Position numbers and translations under genes: made by a program. Below, piece by piece: positions 55,074-63,284 of a stretch of 64,000 bases of DNA. Position 1 is the stretch's first letter. Each line of letters begins with the position of its first letter. The DNA lies in NCBI GenBank assembly GCA_017592665.1, contig JAGFNW010000031.1:1-64000 (forward strand), given 5' to 3'. The notes under the pieces were generated by a model. The model saw only the letters and a list, made by a program, of their open reading frames with translations, was not told the DNA's origin and made no database searches. The stretch comes from Streptosporangiaceae bacterium NEAU-GS5 (GTDB lineage: Bacteria > Actinomycetota > Actinomycetes > Streptosporangiales > Streptosporangiaceae).

Positions 55074-56174
55074 TCAGTGCGCCAAGGCCTCGAGGTAGGC
55101 GTCCCGGAATACGGAGAGCAGTTCGTCGGTGATGGGGGATCTGACGTATCCGCCCATCTTCACCTCGCCGGGGATCAACTCGTCGAGACGGGCAAGCGCT
55201 TTGGGGGCAACGGCGTCGATCACCGAGCGAAACGACGTAAGGAACGGGCCGTTATCGTTCCAGACCGTCACCATGCCACGTTGCTGGCCCGGGATCCTGA
55301 GGTTCAACGCCCATCGGCCGGTGACGCCGACCGTGGTGTAGAGGGTGACGAGCCCTTCCTCCTCCAGACGGCAGGCCCATTCATACAGCCGCCGCAAACC
55401 CGGCACGTCCTTGGCATTTGCGGTGGCGATACCTGACTCGAAGGGCTCCGCACCACGTACGGGCTTGGCCTCTCGCGATCGAGACACAGCGGGCTCGACC
55501 GCAAGGCGCTCCAGCTCCACCGCTGTGGGTGCGACGCTTACGGGAGGCAACCGCACCGGCTCCACCAGTTGCGGCACGAGCACCCGAACGCCGCCCACCT
55601 CGTACGCCGTGACCGTGACCAGGTCAATGTCCAGCCGGTCGTTGCTGACGTCCTGCAAGTAGCCAGCCATCGCGACCAGATGATCAGGGGCTTCGTCGAC
55701 TACCACGACACAGCGAACGCGCCCCTCGCCCAGGCACCGGGTCAGCTTCGCCTGGAAGACGTCAGAGGTCACCGACCCGTCCTGGACTCCGGTCTCCACC
55801 ATTTCGAGCAGCGAGGTGAAACCGCGCCTGACAATGTGCGGGCGGAGAAGGTCCTCAAAAGCGGCGGGAGTGAGTCGATAGATGATGCGGGCGTAGTCGA
55901 GGACCTGGGTGAACACGTGACGCCGGTCGGCGTTCTTCCTGAGCTTGATCTCTATGATCACCGGCTGCCCCGTGTCGGCGTCCACCGCCACCAGATCCGC
56001 GCGCCCGGTGCCGCAGAGCACCTCGCGGCCGACGACGATCAGCCGCGGCCGTCCCGGAATCGGCAGCATCTCCGGCGCCTTCTCCACGTTGTCGTGCAGC
56101 AAATGCTCGCCGGGAAATCCTTGCGGTGCCAACGGCTTCCAGCCCGTGCTGTCCTCGTGCCAGATTCCGGTCAC
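55074..56174 (-). CDS. PD-(D/E)XK nuclease-like (NucS/DUF91-type) protein
   Basis: A 366-residue protein. Residues about 55-95 hold GTGRADLVAVDADTG and VIIEIKLRKN, fitting the D...E-x-K active site of restriction-like endonucleases of the NucS/DUF91 type. The C-terminal half (LRRLYEWACRLEEEGLVTLY, then LNLRIPGQQRGMVTVWND) has no family I recognise. It is not the housekeeping NucS, which is shorter. Start GTG 56174 behind GGAG. Role may be DNA repair or defence. Confidence 0.65.
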   Translation of the reverse strand: MTGIWHEDSTGWKPLAPQGFPGEHLLHDNVEKAPEMLPIPGRPRLIVVGREVLCGTGRADLVAVDADTGQPVIIEIKLRKNADRRHVFTQVLDYARIIYRLTPAAFEDLLRPHIVRRGFTSLLEMVETGVQDGSVTSDVFQAKLTRCLGEGRVRCVVVVDEAPDHLVAMAGYLQDVSNDRLDIDLVTVTAYEVGGVRVLVPQLVEPVRLPPVSVAPTAVELERLAVEPAVSRSREAKPVRGAEPFESGIATANAKDVPGLRRLYEWACRLEEEGLVTLYTTVGVTGRWALNLRIPGQQRGMVTVWNDNGPFLTSFRSVIDAVAPKALARLDELIPGEVKMGGYVRSPITDELLSVFRDAYLEALAH

Positions 56175-56229
56175 ATCGCACTCCGTCGTACACGGTCGAA
56201 TGAAGGCTCGGCGAGCGTACCGCCCTGTG

Positions 56230-57003
56230 CTATGACCTGTATCCCCAGCACGCGATGGTCGCGGTCGCGAAGTCGAAGAAGGCCAGGTCGCCGAGCAGAT
56301 CCAGCGCGCGATCCAGGCTGTCCGCACTGGCCAAACCCAATTCGAGTATGCGCGGCCGCATCTGGGTCAGGGTCAACGTCCAGCATTGTGCGGACGCATT
56401 GGCGCCGCCGGTTATCGGGATGTTGGCGGCGGCGCCGATGCCGGTGAGGCCGCGCTCATGCAACGGGGCGGGGAATGTCCACGGCCAGTCGGTGTCCGTG
56501 CCGATCGTAAGATTGAGCGTTTTGATCAACGCGTCCATGATGTCGCGGAACCCAGGGTGCGGCGTGCTGACGGCCGGGAGCCGGGCGAACGCCTCGACGA
56601 CCAGCAGGCCGCCCGGCGCGAGCCACGAAACCATGCGGTCCAGCACGTTCTCGCGCTCACGGAGGTGTTCCAGGACGAACCTGGCATGCACAAGGTCGAA
56701 CGACTGCTCAGGCAACGGGTCCGACGTCACGTCATGCCGCAGGATCGCCAGATTCGGCGCATTGAGTCCATCCAGATACCGCGTGTCGATGTCCGTCGCC
56801 GTCACGTGAGCGACGCGCTCGGCCAGCCACGCCGCGACCGACCCGCCACCCGCCCCGACCTCCAGGCAGCGCCATGAGGCGTCGAGGCCGAGACGTTCCA
56901 GCAATGAGATGGTCTCCGGATCACATACCGCGGCCATCGTTGCCAGCCGTGCGCCCTCCGCGCCCCACTCCGGGCTGAGCAACCGCTGTCCATACCGCTC
57001 CAT
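56230..57003 (-). CDS. SAM-dependent methyltransferase
   Basis: A 257-residue class I methyltransferase (SAM motif LEVGAGGGSV near residue 47, TDIDTRYLDG, and FDLVHARFVLEHLRE). Similar to actinobacterial uncharacterised Methyltransf_11/25 proteins. ATG 57003; TACTTT lies 14 nt upstream, which would give a very short leader. Substrate unknown. Confidence 0.88.
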   Translation of the reverse strand: MERYGQRLLSPEWGAEGARLATMAAVCDPETISLLERLGLDASWRCLEVGAGGGSVAAWLAERVAHVTATDIDTRYLDGLNAPNLAILRHDVTSDPLPEQSFDLVHARFVLEHLRERENVLDRMVSWLAPGGLLVVEAFARLPAVSTPHPGFRDIMDALIKTLNLTIGTDTDWPWTFPAPLHERGLTGIGAAANIPITGGANASAQCWTLTLTQMRPRILELGLASADSLDRALDLLGDLAFFDFATATIACWGYRS

Positions 57004-57062
57004 GCCCGCATGATCGCAAAGTAGCCCGAGCGCCGGAGACCTTTGGACAGGACGAGGAGAAA

Positions 57063-57560
57063 TCAGTGGTCGAGGTGGCGGTCGTCACAGGCGATGGCAC
57101 GCATGATGCGTTGGCTGATGTCGCGGAGTTGTCGTTGCTGGGCCTTGGTCAGGGGGTCGAAGACCAGCCGCCGAACCTCGGCGACGTGGCCGGGCGCGGC
57201 GGCGACGACGGTGTCCCAGCCGGTGTCGGTCAGAATGGCCAGGGTGTAGCGGCCGTCGGCGGGGTCGGGAATCCGCCGGATCCAGCCACGCTTCTCCAAC
57301 CGGGCGACGACCTGCGACAGCCGCGACAGTGATCCTTCGGTGACGGCGGCCAGCCGGCTCATCCGCATGGTGCGTCCGGGAGCCATGGACAGTCCGGACA
57401 GCGCCTGGTACTCGAAGGAGCTGATCCCAGTGTCGCGCTGTAGCTGCCTGTCGAGCGCGGCGGGAAGCCGCAACATCATCCCGACCAGGCTTATCCACGC
57501 CTGCTGCTGATCCTCGTCCAGCCAGCGCGGCTCCTCCGTGTTCTCCACGCCACCGAGCAT
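57063..57560 (-). CDS. MarR-family transcriptional regulator
   Basis: A 165-residue winged-helix repressor (SSFEYQALSGLSMAPGRTMR, then LSRLSQVVARLEKRGWIRR and DPADGRYTLAILTDTG, the wing). ATG 57560 is preferred because a palindrome and the likely +1 lie immediately upstream; TTG 57584 would place the operator inside the gene. It diverges from a metallo-hydrolase and azoreductase-like locus, which it probably controls together with itself. Confidence 0.9.
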   Translation of the reverse strand: MLGGVENTEEPRWLDEDQQQAWISLVGMMLRLPAALDRQLQRDTGISSFEYQALSGLSMAPGRTMRMSRLAAVTEGSLSRLSQVVARLEKRGWIRRIPDPADGRYTLAILTDTGWDTVVAAAPGHVAEVRRLVFDPLTKAQQRQLRDISQRIMRAIACDDRHLDH

Positions 57561-57561
57561 A

Positions 57562-57590
57562 ACTTCACATCTGAAGTGATCCAAATCGTA
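57562..57590 (-). promoter_or_regulatory. MarR promoter with overlapping operator palindrome
   Basis: TACGAT (57590-57585 on the minus strand) is a likely -10 box. A perfect palindrome ACTTCA-N4-TGAAGT (57562-57577) begins at the expected +1 and ends one base before the ATG. This is the usual geometry of MarR autorepression. Confidence 0.65.
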
Positions 57591-57602
57591 TTCACTTGCA
57601 CA

Positions 57603-57646
57603 TTGAAGTCATGAGGGCGTACGTTTGACTTAACGGTTGAAGTCAT
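57603..57646 (+). repeat. Direct repeat TTGAAGTCAT, candidate secondary operators
   Basis: TTGAAGTCAT occurs at 57603-57612 and 57637-57646, 34 bp apart. Each contains the TGAAGT half-site of the MarR palindrome at 57562, and partial ACTT half-sites lie to their left, so they may be weaker operators facing the plus-strand genes. Confidence 0.5.
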
Positions 57647-57989
57647 CGAGCGGTCGGGGTGCCTCATTGAACGTGGTCTTGTGGGTCGTCGCGGGGAAGC
57701 CGGCCCATCGAAGGAGGGGCTCGGTGTACGACCGCGCCGTCGCGCGCACCGTGGTGACCGTACGAGCCGGCTACCAGCGCCTTCTACCAAGGCGGCAGGA
57801 CCGGTAGACCGTCACGGGCACGGCATCACCCTGATGAAGGGCATCGCCGCACATCACGTCGACGGGCGCATCGCCGTCGCCGCAGCACCCGCCTGAGGCA
57901 CGTACGCCTGGCCGGTGAACGTTCTCGCCCGCGTCCGCAGCGACGGGGGGAGGCACGTCGTTCCCGCACGCAATCATCTAGAGGATCCC
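57647..57989. other. Long leader region upstream of the metallo-hydrolase gene
   Basis: About 340 bp between the operator cluster and the ATG at 57990. It contains only very short ORFs (27 and 20 codons) without recognised features. One of them, opening at a GTG near 57723, has a good AAGGAGG upstream, so it could be a decayed gene or an upstream ORF. Confidence 0.4.
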
Positions 57990-59084
57990 ATGACGTCTTC
58001 TCACAAATCCGACCGGCGTACCTTCTTGCGCCACGCCTCCGCCGCGGCGGCCGTTCCGGCCGCGGCCACGTTGCTGGCCCTGAATGTGCCTGGCACCGCC
58101 AACGCCGCCCCGTCCGCAGCCGACCCCACAGACGACCTGCCCGACTACGCGCCGGTGCCGGCCGGCGCCCTCGGTCCGGCGGTGAACGCGTCCGGATATT
58201 TCGTCGGGCGCATCGGCGGGAATCTGTACTGGGTCACCGACGGCTTCCTCCAGGCGATGTTCCTGACCACCACCGAAGGCGTGGTCATGGTCGACGCGCC
58301 ACCCACCATCGGCCGGAATCTGCTGCGGGCCATCGAAGATGTCACCCGAGCCAGCCGCCTGCCTTCCCGCGTGACACACCTGGTCTACTCGCACTATCAC
58401 GCCGACCACATCGGCGCCGCGTCGATCTTCGACGGCGCCGTCACGCGGATCGCACACTCGGAAACCAGGCGGCTCCTCAAGGTCGCCCGGGACTCCAACC
58501 GTCCCCTTCCGACCGTCACGTTCGACGAACGCTACGAGCTACGAGTCGGCGGCGAGCGGCTGGAACTCTCCTACCACGGGCCCAACCACGCCCCCGGCAA
58601 CATCTTCATCCACGTTCCATCCGCGGCCACGCTGATGGTCGTGGACGTGATCTTCCCGGGCTGGGTGCCGTTCAAAAACCTCGCCCAATCCCAGGACATC
58701 CCGGGTTGGATCGCCGCGCACGACTTTGTTCTGGCAACCCCGTGGCACACACTGGTCGGCGGGCACCTCGGGCGGCTCGGCACCCGCGCCGACGTAGCCC
58801 TGCAACGCGACTACGTTCAAGACCTCGCCGCCAGCACTCGCGCGACCATCGGCACGCTGGACCCAACGCCGTTCTTCACCAAGTACGGCCCCACCGGCAA
58901 CGTCTGGGCCATCGGCAAGTCCTACCTCGATGCCGCCGCCGAACAGGCCGCCGCCCCCGTCATCGCCAAGTACACCGGACGGCTCGCCGCAGCCGACGTC
59001 TTCACCACGGCAAACGCGGCAGCATTAGTCAACTCCACACGGATCGACGCCGGCATCCTCGGCCCGTTCGGCATCCACCCGTAG
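57990..59084 (+). CDS. Tat-exported metallo-beta-lactamase-fold hydrolase
   Basis: A 364-residue protein. The N terminus has a twin-arginine motif (DRRTFLRH) followed by an alanine-rich hydrophobic stretch ending NAAPS, a Tat signal typical of folded metalloproteins. The MBL metal motif HYHADHIGA is near residue 131; GPNHAPGNIFIHVP and LVGGHLG hold later metal ligands. Relatives include beta-lactamase-like lactonases and hydrolases; substrate unknown. ATG 57990 follows AGAGGA. Probably regulated by the MarR protein. Confidence 0.88.
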   Translation: MTSSHKSDRRTFLRHASAAAAVPAAATLLALNVPGTANAAPSAADPTDDLPDYAPVPAGALGPAVNASGYFVGRIGGNLYWVTDGFLQAMFLTTTEGVVMVDAPPTIGRNLLRAIEDVTRASRLPSRVTHLVYSHYHADHIGAASIFDGAVTRIAHSETRRLLKVARDSNRPLPTVTFDERYELRVGGERLELSYHGPNHAPGNIFIHVPSAATLMVVDVIFPGWVPFKNLAQSQDIPGWIAAHDFVLATPWHTLVGGHLGRLGTRADVALQRDYVQDLAASTRATIGTLDPTPFFTKYGPTGNVWAIGKSYLDAAAEQAAAPVIAKYTGRLAAADVFTTANAAALVNSTRIDAGILGPFGIHP

Positions 59085-59265
59085 CCCCTCCCGATGTTCA
59101 ACCAACACGAACCGTCACCGTCGAGCCCGCGAGCGAGGCCGTGGATCGGTTGCCCAAGTGCTCGTTTCCGCCGCCGATCACGTGCGGCTTGCGGTCGCGT
59201 CGACAGGGCGGCGTTCCGTCCGCCCCTTCCCGAGGGGCCGCAGTCGTGCTCGCTCGCCGCTGCTC
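59085..59265. other. Spacer before DoxX remnant
   Basis: Frames in this stretch are short and arginine-rich. A frame ending near 59269 may contain degraded upstream parts of the DoxX-like gene, but I cannot trace them reliably. Confidence 0.35.
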
Positions 59266-59364
59266 ATGATCGGCGCGATGGTGACGTACGCCTGACGCAC
59301 CGACTACCAGAGCATCGGCCGGAACGTGATCCTCCTGCTGCTCGCCGCCGTGGCGTGGGCCGAT
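59266..59364 (+). pseudogene. Remnant of a DoxX-family membrane protein
   Basis: Read in one frame the DNA gives MIGAMVTYA, a TGA stop, then RTDYQSIGRNVILLLLAAV. This resembles the C-terminal membrane segment of DoxX proteins, interrupted by a nonsense codon. Upstream parts are not recognisable. DoxX genes commonly accompany MarR-regulated azoreductase or thiol-stress genes, which fits the neighbours. Confidence 0.45.
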
Positions 59365-59527
59365 TCAGCTCCTCGTCCCTCTGACACATACCAACCGTCC
59401 TGCCGCGGCAGGTCCTCTCACACACATATCCAGCGCGTTTGCAAAGCCATGGGCAGCCCGCACGCCACGCTGAGCCTGCCGGCATGACGCGTCACATCCT
59501 CTAGTTCGCACAAGGAGACAACCAACC

Positions 59528-60160
59528 ATGATCCTGCTCCGCGTCGACGCCAGCATCCAGGGCCCCCGGTCCGCCAGCAGCGAGCTGGCCGACCTCGTCC
59601 TCGCCGAGTGGACGGCCGTCCACCCCGAGCGGTCCGTGCTGCGCCGCCACCTCGCCGCCGACCCGCTGCCCGCCGACGCCTGGTCTGCCGCGATCGGCGC
59701 CAAATTCACCCCCGAGGAGCAGCACACCGACGTACAACGTGAGGCGTTCGCCCTGGCCGAGGATCTGGCCGCCGAGTTGCGCGACGCCGACGCCGCCGTG
59801 CTCGCCTTGCCGCTGTACAACTTCGGCGTCTCCCAGCACGTCAAGACGTGGATCGACCTGGCTGTCGCCGGCGGCGGGCCCGACGAGAAGCTGCTCGACG
59901 GCAAGCCGGTCGTCCTGCTGACCACCCGAGGCGGCGCCTACCATCCGGGTACGCCGCGCGAGGGCTGGGACCACAACACCGGCTACCTGCGGCGCATCCT
60001 CGCCGACGTCTGGGGCGCCGACCTCACCGTTGTGGAGCGCGAGTTCACCCTGGTCGGCGTCAACCCGGCGCTCGATCAGTTCGCCGACCTTGCCGCCGCG
60101 ATGAAGGCCACTGCCCACGACGCGGCCGCCGCGGCCGGCAAGGCCCTCGCCACCCGCTGA
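59528..60160 (+). CDS. FMN-dependent NADH-azoreductase-like flavodoxin-fold oxidoreductase
   Basis: A 210-residue AzoR/NQO-type flavodoxin-fold protein (RVDASIQGPRSASSELAD, then LALPLYNFGVSQHVKTWID, the FMN-contacting PxYNFG segment, and TTRGGAYHPG). Such enzymes reduce quinones and azo compounds with NAD(P)H. ATG 59528 follows AAGGAG. It is the last gene of the MarR-linked group and is followed by a hairpin terminator. Confidence 0.92.
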   Translation: MILLRVDASIQGPRSASSELADLVLAEWTAVHPERSVLRRHLAADPLPADAWSAAIGAKFTPEEQHTDVQREAFALAEDLAAELRDADAAVLALPLYNFGVSQHVKTWIDLAVAGGGPDEKLLDGKPVVLLTTRGGAYHPGTPREGWDHNTGYLRRILADVWGADLTVVEREFTLVGVNPALDQFADLAAAMKATAHDAAAAAGKALATR

Positions 60161-60219
60161 CCCAGCTACCGGTCACGAGTCGTCGACCCGGCCGCCACAT
60201 CCGCATGGTCGCCAGCGAT

Positions 60220-60246
60220 GTGGTCGAGGGAACCGCCCTCGACCAC
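60220..60246 (+). terminator. Intrinsic terminator hairpin
   Basis: An 11-bp perfect inverted repeat (GTGGTCGAGGG, loop AACCG, complement) lies 59 bp after the azoreductase stop. Confidence 0.75.
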
Positions 60247-60734
60247 GTCGCTTACTCGTATGCCACGATCCCGTGGCCAAGTGCCCGGCCTTAAAGGATG
60301 ACTGCCACCCGGCGATGGTGAAGGCGATGTCGCGAGCCTGATCAATGGTCATCCTGAGCTTGAGGTTGCCGTGGCCGACGAGAAGCTATGCGAGCAAAAC
60401 GCACCCGTTACGGGTACGGCGCTGGTTGATTTCCCCTGCGCAGCCAGTTCAGCTTCGGTGCCGTTGACTCCAGCATCATCCGCAAAGCGGAGCCAGTCGG
60501 CATCCACTCATCGGCAGATCCGGATGGCAAGGGCGCATGCCACATCGTTGGATTCGTGACCGGCACGACCTCGGAACGGTCGTCGTCGCGATCGGCATTC
60601 CGGTACGGGGAATTTGCGGCTGCCGCACTGGTATTACAGGGCGGTGCCGGCGTCCGTGATGGCTACCCTTCGTATCTCGTCCGGTGTGACGCCAGTCACG
60701 TTCGTCAGCCCTGCCCCGTTTAAGATCGTCCCCT
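60247..60734. other. Gene-poor region, possible decayed sequence
   Basis: Nearly 500 bp with no convincing gene. Base composition is lower in G+C than its neighbours. A minus-strand fragment near 60380-60510 reads VDADWLRFADDAGVNGTEAE and then ends in poor sequence, which may be the relic of a small regulator or toxin-antitoxin-type protein. Not identified. Confidence 0.4.
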
Positions 60735-61457
60735 TCAGGGAGGCCCTGCCAAGCGGCAATAGGTCAGGTCGGAACCCGTCAAATCCGTGCCACTAAGGTC
60801 CGCTCCTGTGAGGTCGACCCCATGCAGGTAAGCGTTCGCCAGATTCGCTCTTGCCCAGTCGGCATTGGAGAGGTCGACGCCGGTGAGGTTCCCATACAGC
60901 TCATAGTCGGAGGCGATGCCCCCGAGGACGCGTAGGGCCGCCGCGAGGTCAGGCCCCGGACGCCATCGGCCGGAGACGCCCAAAGGACCTGTTGATGAGA
61001 GGGCGACGGCATGCTTGTCATGTCCCAGGACATAGGCGGTCACGACGTCCATGACGGTCGAGGCGTCCGCACGAGAGTCCTTGGCGATGCGTCCCAGTGC
61101 ATATAGGCCACCCACACGCACTTCAGCCGATTTATCCGCACCGATCTGCTCGACTGCACGGGTATAGCGGTCACTTATCTGCTGTTCCTGAGCGGTCGCC
61201 CACGTACGAGCGGTATAGATGACACTGACAGCGGTGACGAGCAGGCCGACCAGGACGCCGATCGAGGCGAGCCGCTGCCAGGGCCGGTCACGTTCGAGGA
61301 AATACAATTCCACTCGTCGGTCAGGCGGGATCTTCGAAAGCTCCTCGGGGGTGGCCGGACGTAATAATCTCCTGCCTCTGCGACCCGCATTCGATGAGAC
61401 CACATCGGAGTCGGACTTCGGCACGCCATGCGACTTCGGCTGCTCAGAATCGCCCAC
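60735..61457 (-). CDS. Pentapeptide-repeat membrane protein
   Basis: A 240-residue protein. A cytoplasmic N terminus of about 65 residues is followed by one transmembrane helix (IGVLVGLLVTAVSVIYTA), then a linker with ISDRYTRAVEQIGADKSAEV. The C terminus holds pentapeptide repeats (LSNADWARANLANAYLHGVD and LTGADLSGTDLTGSDL). The type is widespread in Streptomyces and relatives; function is unknown. GTG 61457 is chosen because TACCCT lies 7 nt upstream; the longer ORF from 61628 starts with unsupported sequence. Confidence 0.82.
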   Translation of the reverse strand: MGDSEQPKSHGVPKSDSDVVSSNAGRRGRRLLRPATPEELSKIPPDRRVELYFLERDRPWQRLASIGVLVGLLVTAVSVIYTARTWATAQEQQISDRYTRAVEQIGADKSAEVRVGGLYALGRIAKDSRADASTVMDVVTAYVLGHDKHAVALSSTGPLGVSGRWRPGPDLAAALRVLGGIASDYELYGNLTGVDLSNADWARANLANAYLHGVDLTGADLSGTDLTGSDLTYCRLAGPP

Positions 61458-61464
61458 AGACTGG

Positions 61465-61470
61465 AGGGTA
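61465..61470 (-). promoter_or_regulatory. -10 box (TACCCT) of a leaderless transcript
   Basis: Seven nucleotides before the GTG at 61457 of the pentapeptide-repeat gene. Confidence 0.5.
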
Positions 61471-61736
61471 AACCATCCAGTCCAGGTGCGACATGAAAGA
61501 CCACGATAAGCATCCCGTAATCGGCAGTGGGTGCCTCGACAGCGTGTCCGTCGCAGCGTTCCTTCAGTGCCGGCAGACTTGGATACGCTTTGGCGTGAGG
61601 GGCGACCAAGGCTCTGAAGACCAAACACCCGACCGACTCACCACGCATGCGGCTGAATTTCGGTCAACGAAACTGCCTGAGTTCTCCGGCTAGACCCGTG
61701 TCATCGCCGGTCGCCTTATGGCGCGTCGAAAGTTCC

Positions 61737-62258
61737 CTACAGTTTCCCGGTCGACCAATCGGGAAACGGCGTCCGGGTGCCTAGCGCGGGAGCCGCGTGT
61801 TGAAGAGCTACGGCAAACTGAGCTGCGAGCTTGGTGAGCATGTCCCAGAACGCGGACCTCTCCATGAGCTCGCATTCAGGGTGGGGATTCCAGGCGGTGC
61901 CCGACCGGCATCTGATCTCGAAGCGGTCGTTTTGGGGCGCGATTTCCAGCATTCGTTGGATTCCTTGGGCATAGAAATCCAACACCGCGGGCTTGTCCGC
62001 CCTAAGCTCGGCGACCATCGCGGGCAGCTGCTCCATCACCGCGGAAAGATCATAATCCACCGTGACCGGCCATTCGTCCTGCCCGAACCCACTGACAAGG
62101 AAGCGGCAGTCTGTTCGCCCCAGTAGCCCACAGGCGTGCATGACGAGTGACTGGAAGTCGTCGATCTCTTCGGAGGAGTCGACGTTGAATTCTGCGCCGA
62201 GATGCTCCGGCGTTAACAGCCGCATGGAAAATCCCATGGCCTCATCCGACGTGATCAC
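61737..62258 (-). CDS. Hypothetical protein
   Basis: A 173-residue acidic cytoplasmic protein without signal or membrane segment (sample: EEIDDFQSLVMHACGLLGRT, then VSGFGQDEWPVTVDYDLSAV). No family recognised; the length and single-gene context would suit a small immunity- or SUKH-like protein, but no motif supports this. Start may be GTG 62258, ATG 62237 or a later ATG. Confidence 0.6.
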   Translation of the reverse strand: MITSDEAMGFSMRLLTPEHLGAEFNVDSSEEIDDFQSLVMHACGLLGRTDCRFLVSGFGQDEWPVTVDYDLSAVMEQLPAMVAELRADKPAVLDFYAQGIQRMLEIAPQNDRFEIRCRSGTAWNPHPECELMERSAFWDMLTKLAAQFAVALQHAAPALGTRTPFPDWSTGKL

Positions 62259-62432
62259 CTGACCCAGACCGGAGAAGCTTAGTGCCGGTGGTCCGCCACC
62301 TCAATCGCGCGTGGCGGGGCGGAGGCGGGTGTGGTCCGCGGCCGGGCAGGTGACGGGCGGCGAGCGTGCCCTGCGGCAGGGGGCCCCATGCCTGGGCCAG
62401 CGGCAGACCACGTGGCTGGGCCTGGGGCGCTG

Positions 62433-63284
62433 TTAGAGCTCGGTCAGGGAGAGGAGGCGATCGCGAGGTGTGCGCAGCTTCAGTGGGCCGTCGGGGGTGG
62501 AAGGGTCGAGTTGCTCGTGGGTGGCGTAGACGCTGTTGCGATGCAGGCGGCGGATGATCGCGGAGACGAGCGCCGGGCGCGCGCCGCCGCGGGCGCGTTC
62601 GTAGCCGAACAGCTGGCCGGTGTGGCTGGGCGCGATGATGTAGCCCGCGACGCGCAGGGCCTGGGTGGCCTCGCCCAGCAGCGGCCCGTCCTGGACCAGC
62701 CGTACGTCGGCCACCTGACCGGCCACCTCACCGGAGGGATCGATGACGACGCGGTCCAGCAGGTGGCTCATGCGCAGTTCGTCGGGGATGTCGGCCAGGC
62801 GGGTGGGCCCCGCGTGGGTGGGGCGCGCCTTGCCGGGACGCTCGCCGGGGTGCCCCGCGGGGTGCTCGTCGAAACGCTCGCCGGAGTGCTTGCCGGGACG
62901 CTCGCCGGACGATCCGGGGATGGGGCCGATGATGTGGTCGCGGACCCAGCGCTCCAGGGCGAGCGGTTCAGGGTCTCCGCCGACCGTGATGGCGCTGCCG
63001 ATGTTGCTGACCAGATGCATCCTGATCCGGTACGGCCCTGGGTCCTCCTCCGGACGCAGGAGCTCGGTGGCGCCGACCATGAGGCGTCCAAGCCAGCCGC
63101 CGATACGCGGCCCGAGGGCGAGCGGACCGGCCAGAATGGACTTCACATAAGGGTTGGCGCGGTCGGCCAGCTCGAGGTCGTCGACCTTGCACAGCAGCCG
63201 GCCGTCGACCTCCCGCACGACCTGGCGGTCCATGAGGTGCAGGTGCGCGTGAAGCACCCGCGCGGATTCGGGCAGGGCGCTCAT
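62433..63284 (-). CDS. PRC-barrel-type protein, partner of the Nramp transporter
   Basis: A 283-residue soluble protein. It has two PRC-barrel-like modules: about residues 18-70 (MDRQVVREVDGRLLCKVDDL) and 175-245 (DRVVIDPSGEVAGQVADVRL). Between them lies a flexible linker rich in G-E-R-P-G-K/H repeats (62826-62920). The ATG overlaps the transporter stop by 4 bp, so the two are translationally coupled; it probably senses or gates metal transport. Confidence 0.75.
   Translation of the reverse strand: MSALPESARVLHAHLHLMDRQVVREVDGRLLCKVDDLELADRANPYVKSILAGPLALGPRIGGWLGRLMVGATELLRPEEDPGPYRIRMHLVSNIGSAITVGGDPEPLALERWVRDHIIGPIPGSSGERPGKHSGERFDEHPAGHPGERPGKARPTHAGPTRLADIPDELRMSHLLDRVVIDPSGEVAGQVADVRLVQDGPLLGEATQALRVAGYIIAPSHTGQLFGYERARGGARPALVSAIIRRLHRNSVYATHEQLDPSTPDGPLKLRTPRDRLLSLTEL

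Noticed and set aside
57977-57989. TCTAGAGGATCC before the MBL hydrolase, identical to a common cloning-vector polylinker stretch
   Set aside because: Only 12 bp match, no other vector sequence is near, and the following start codon is natural. Chance is the simplest explanation.
60371-60796. Two short plus-strand ORFs (about 60 codons each)
   Set aside because: No ribosome sites, atypical codon use and no recognisable product; they lie in a degraded, lower-GC region.
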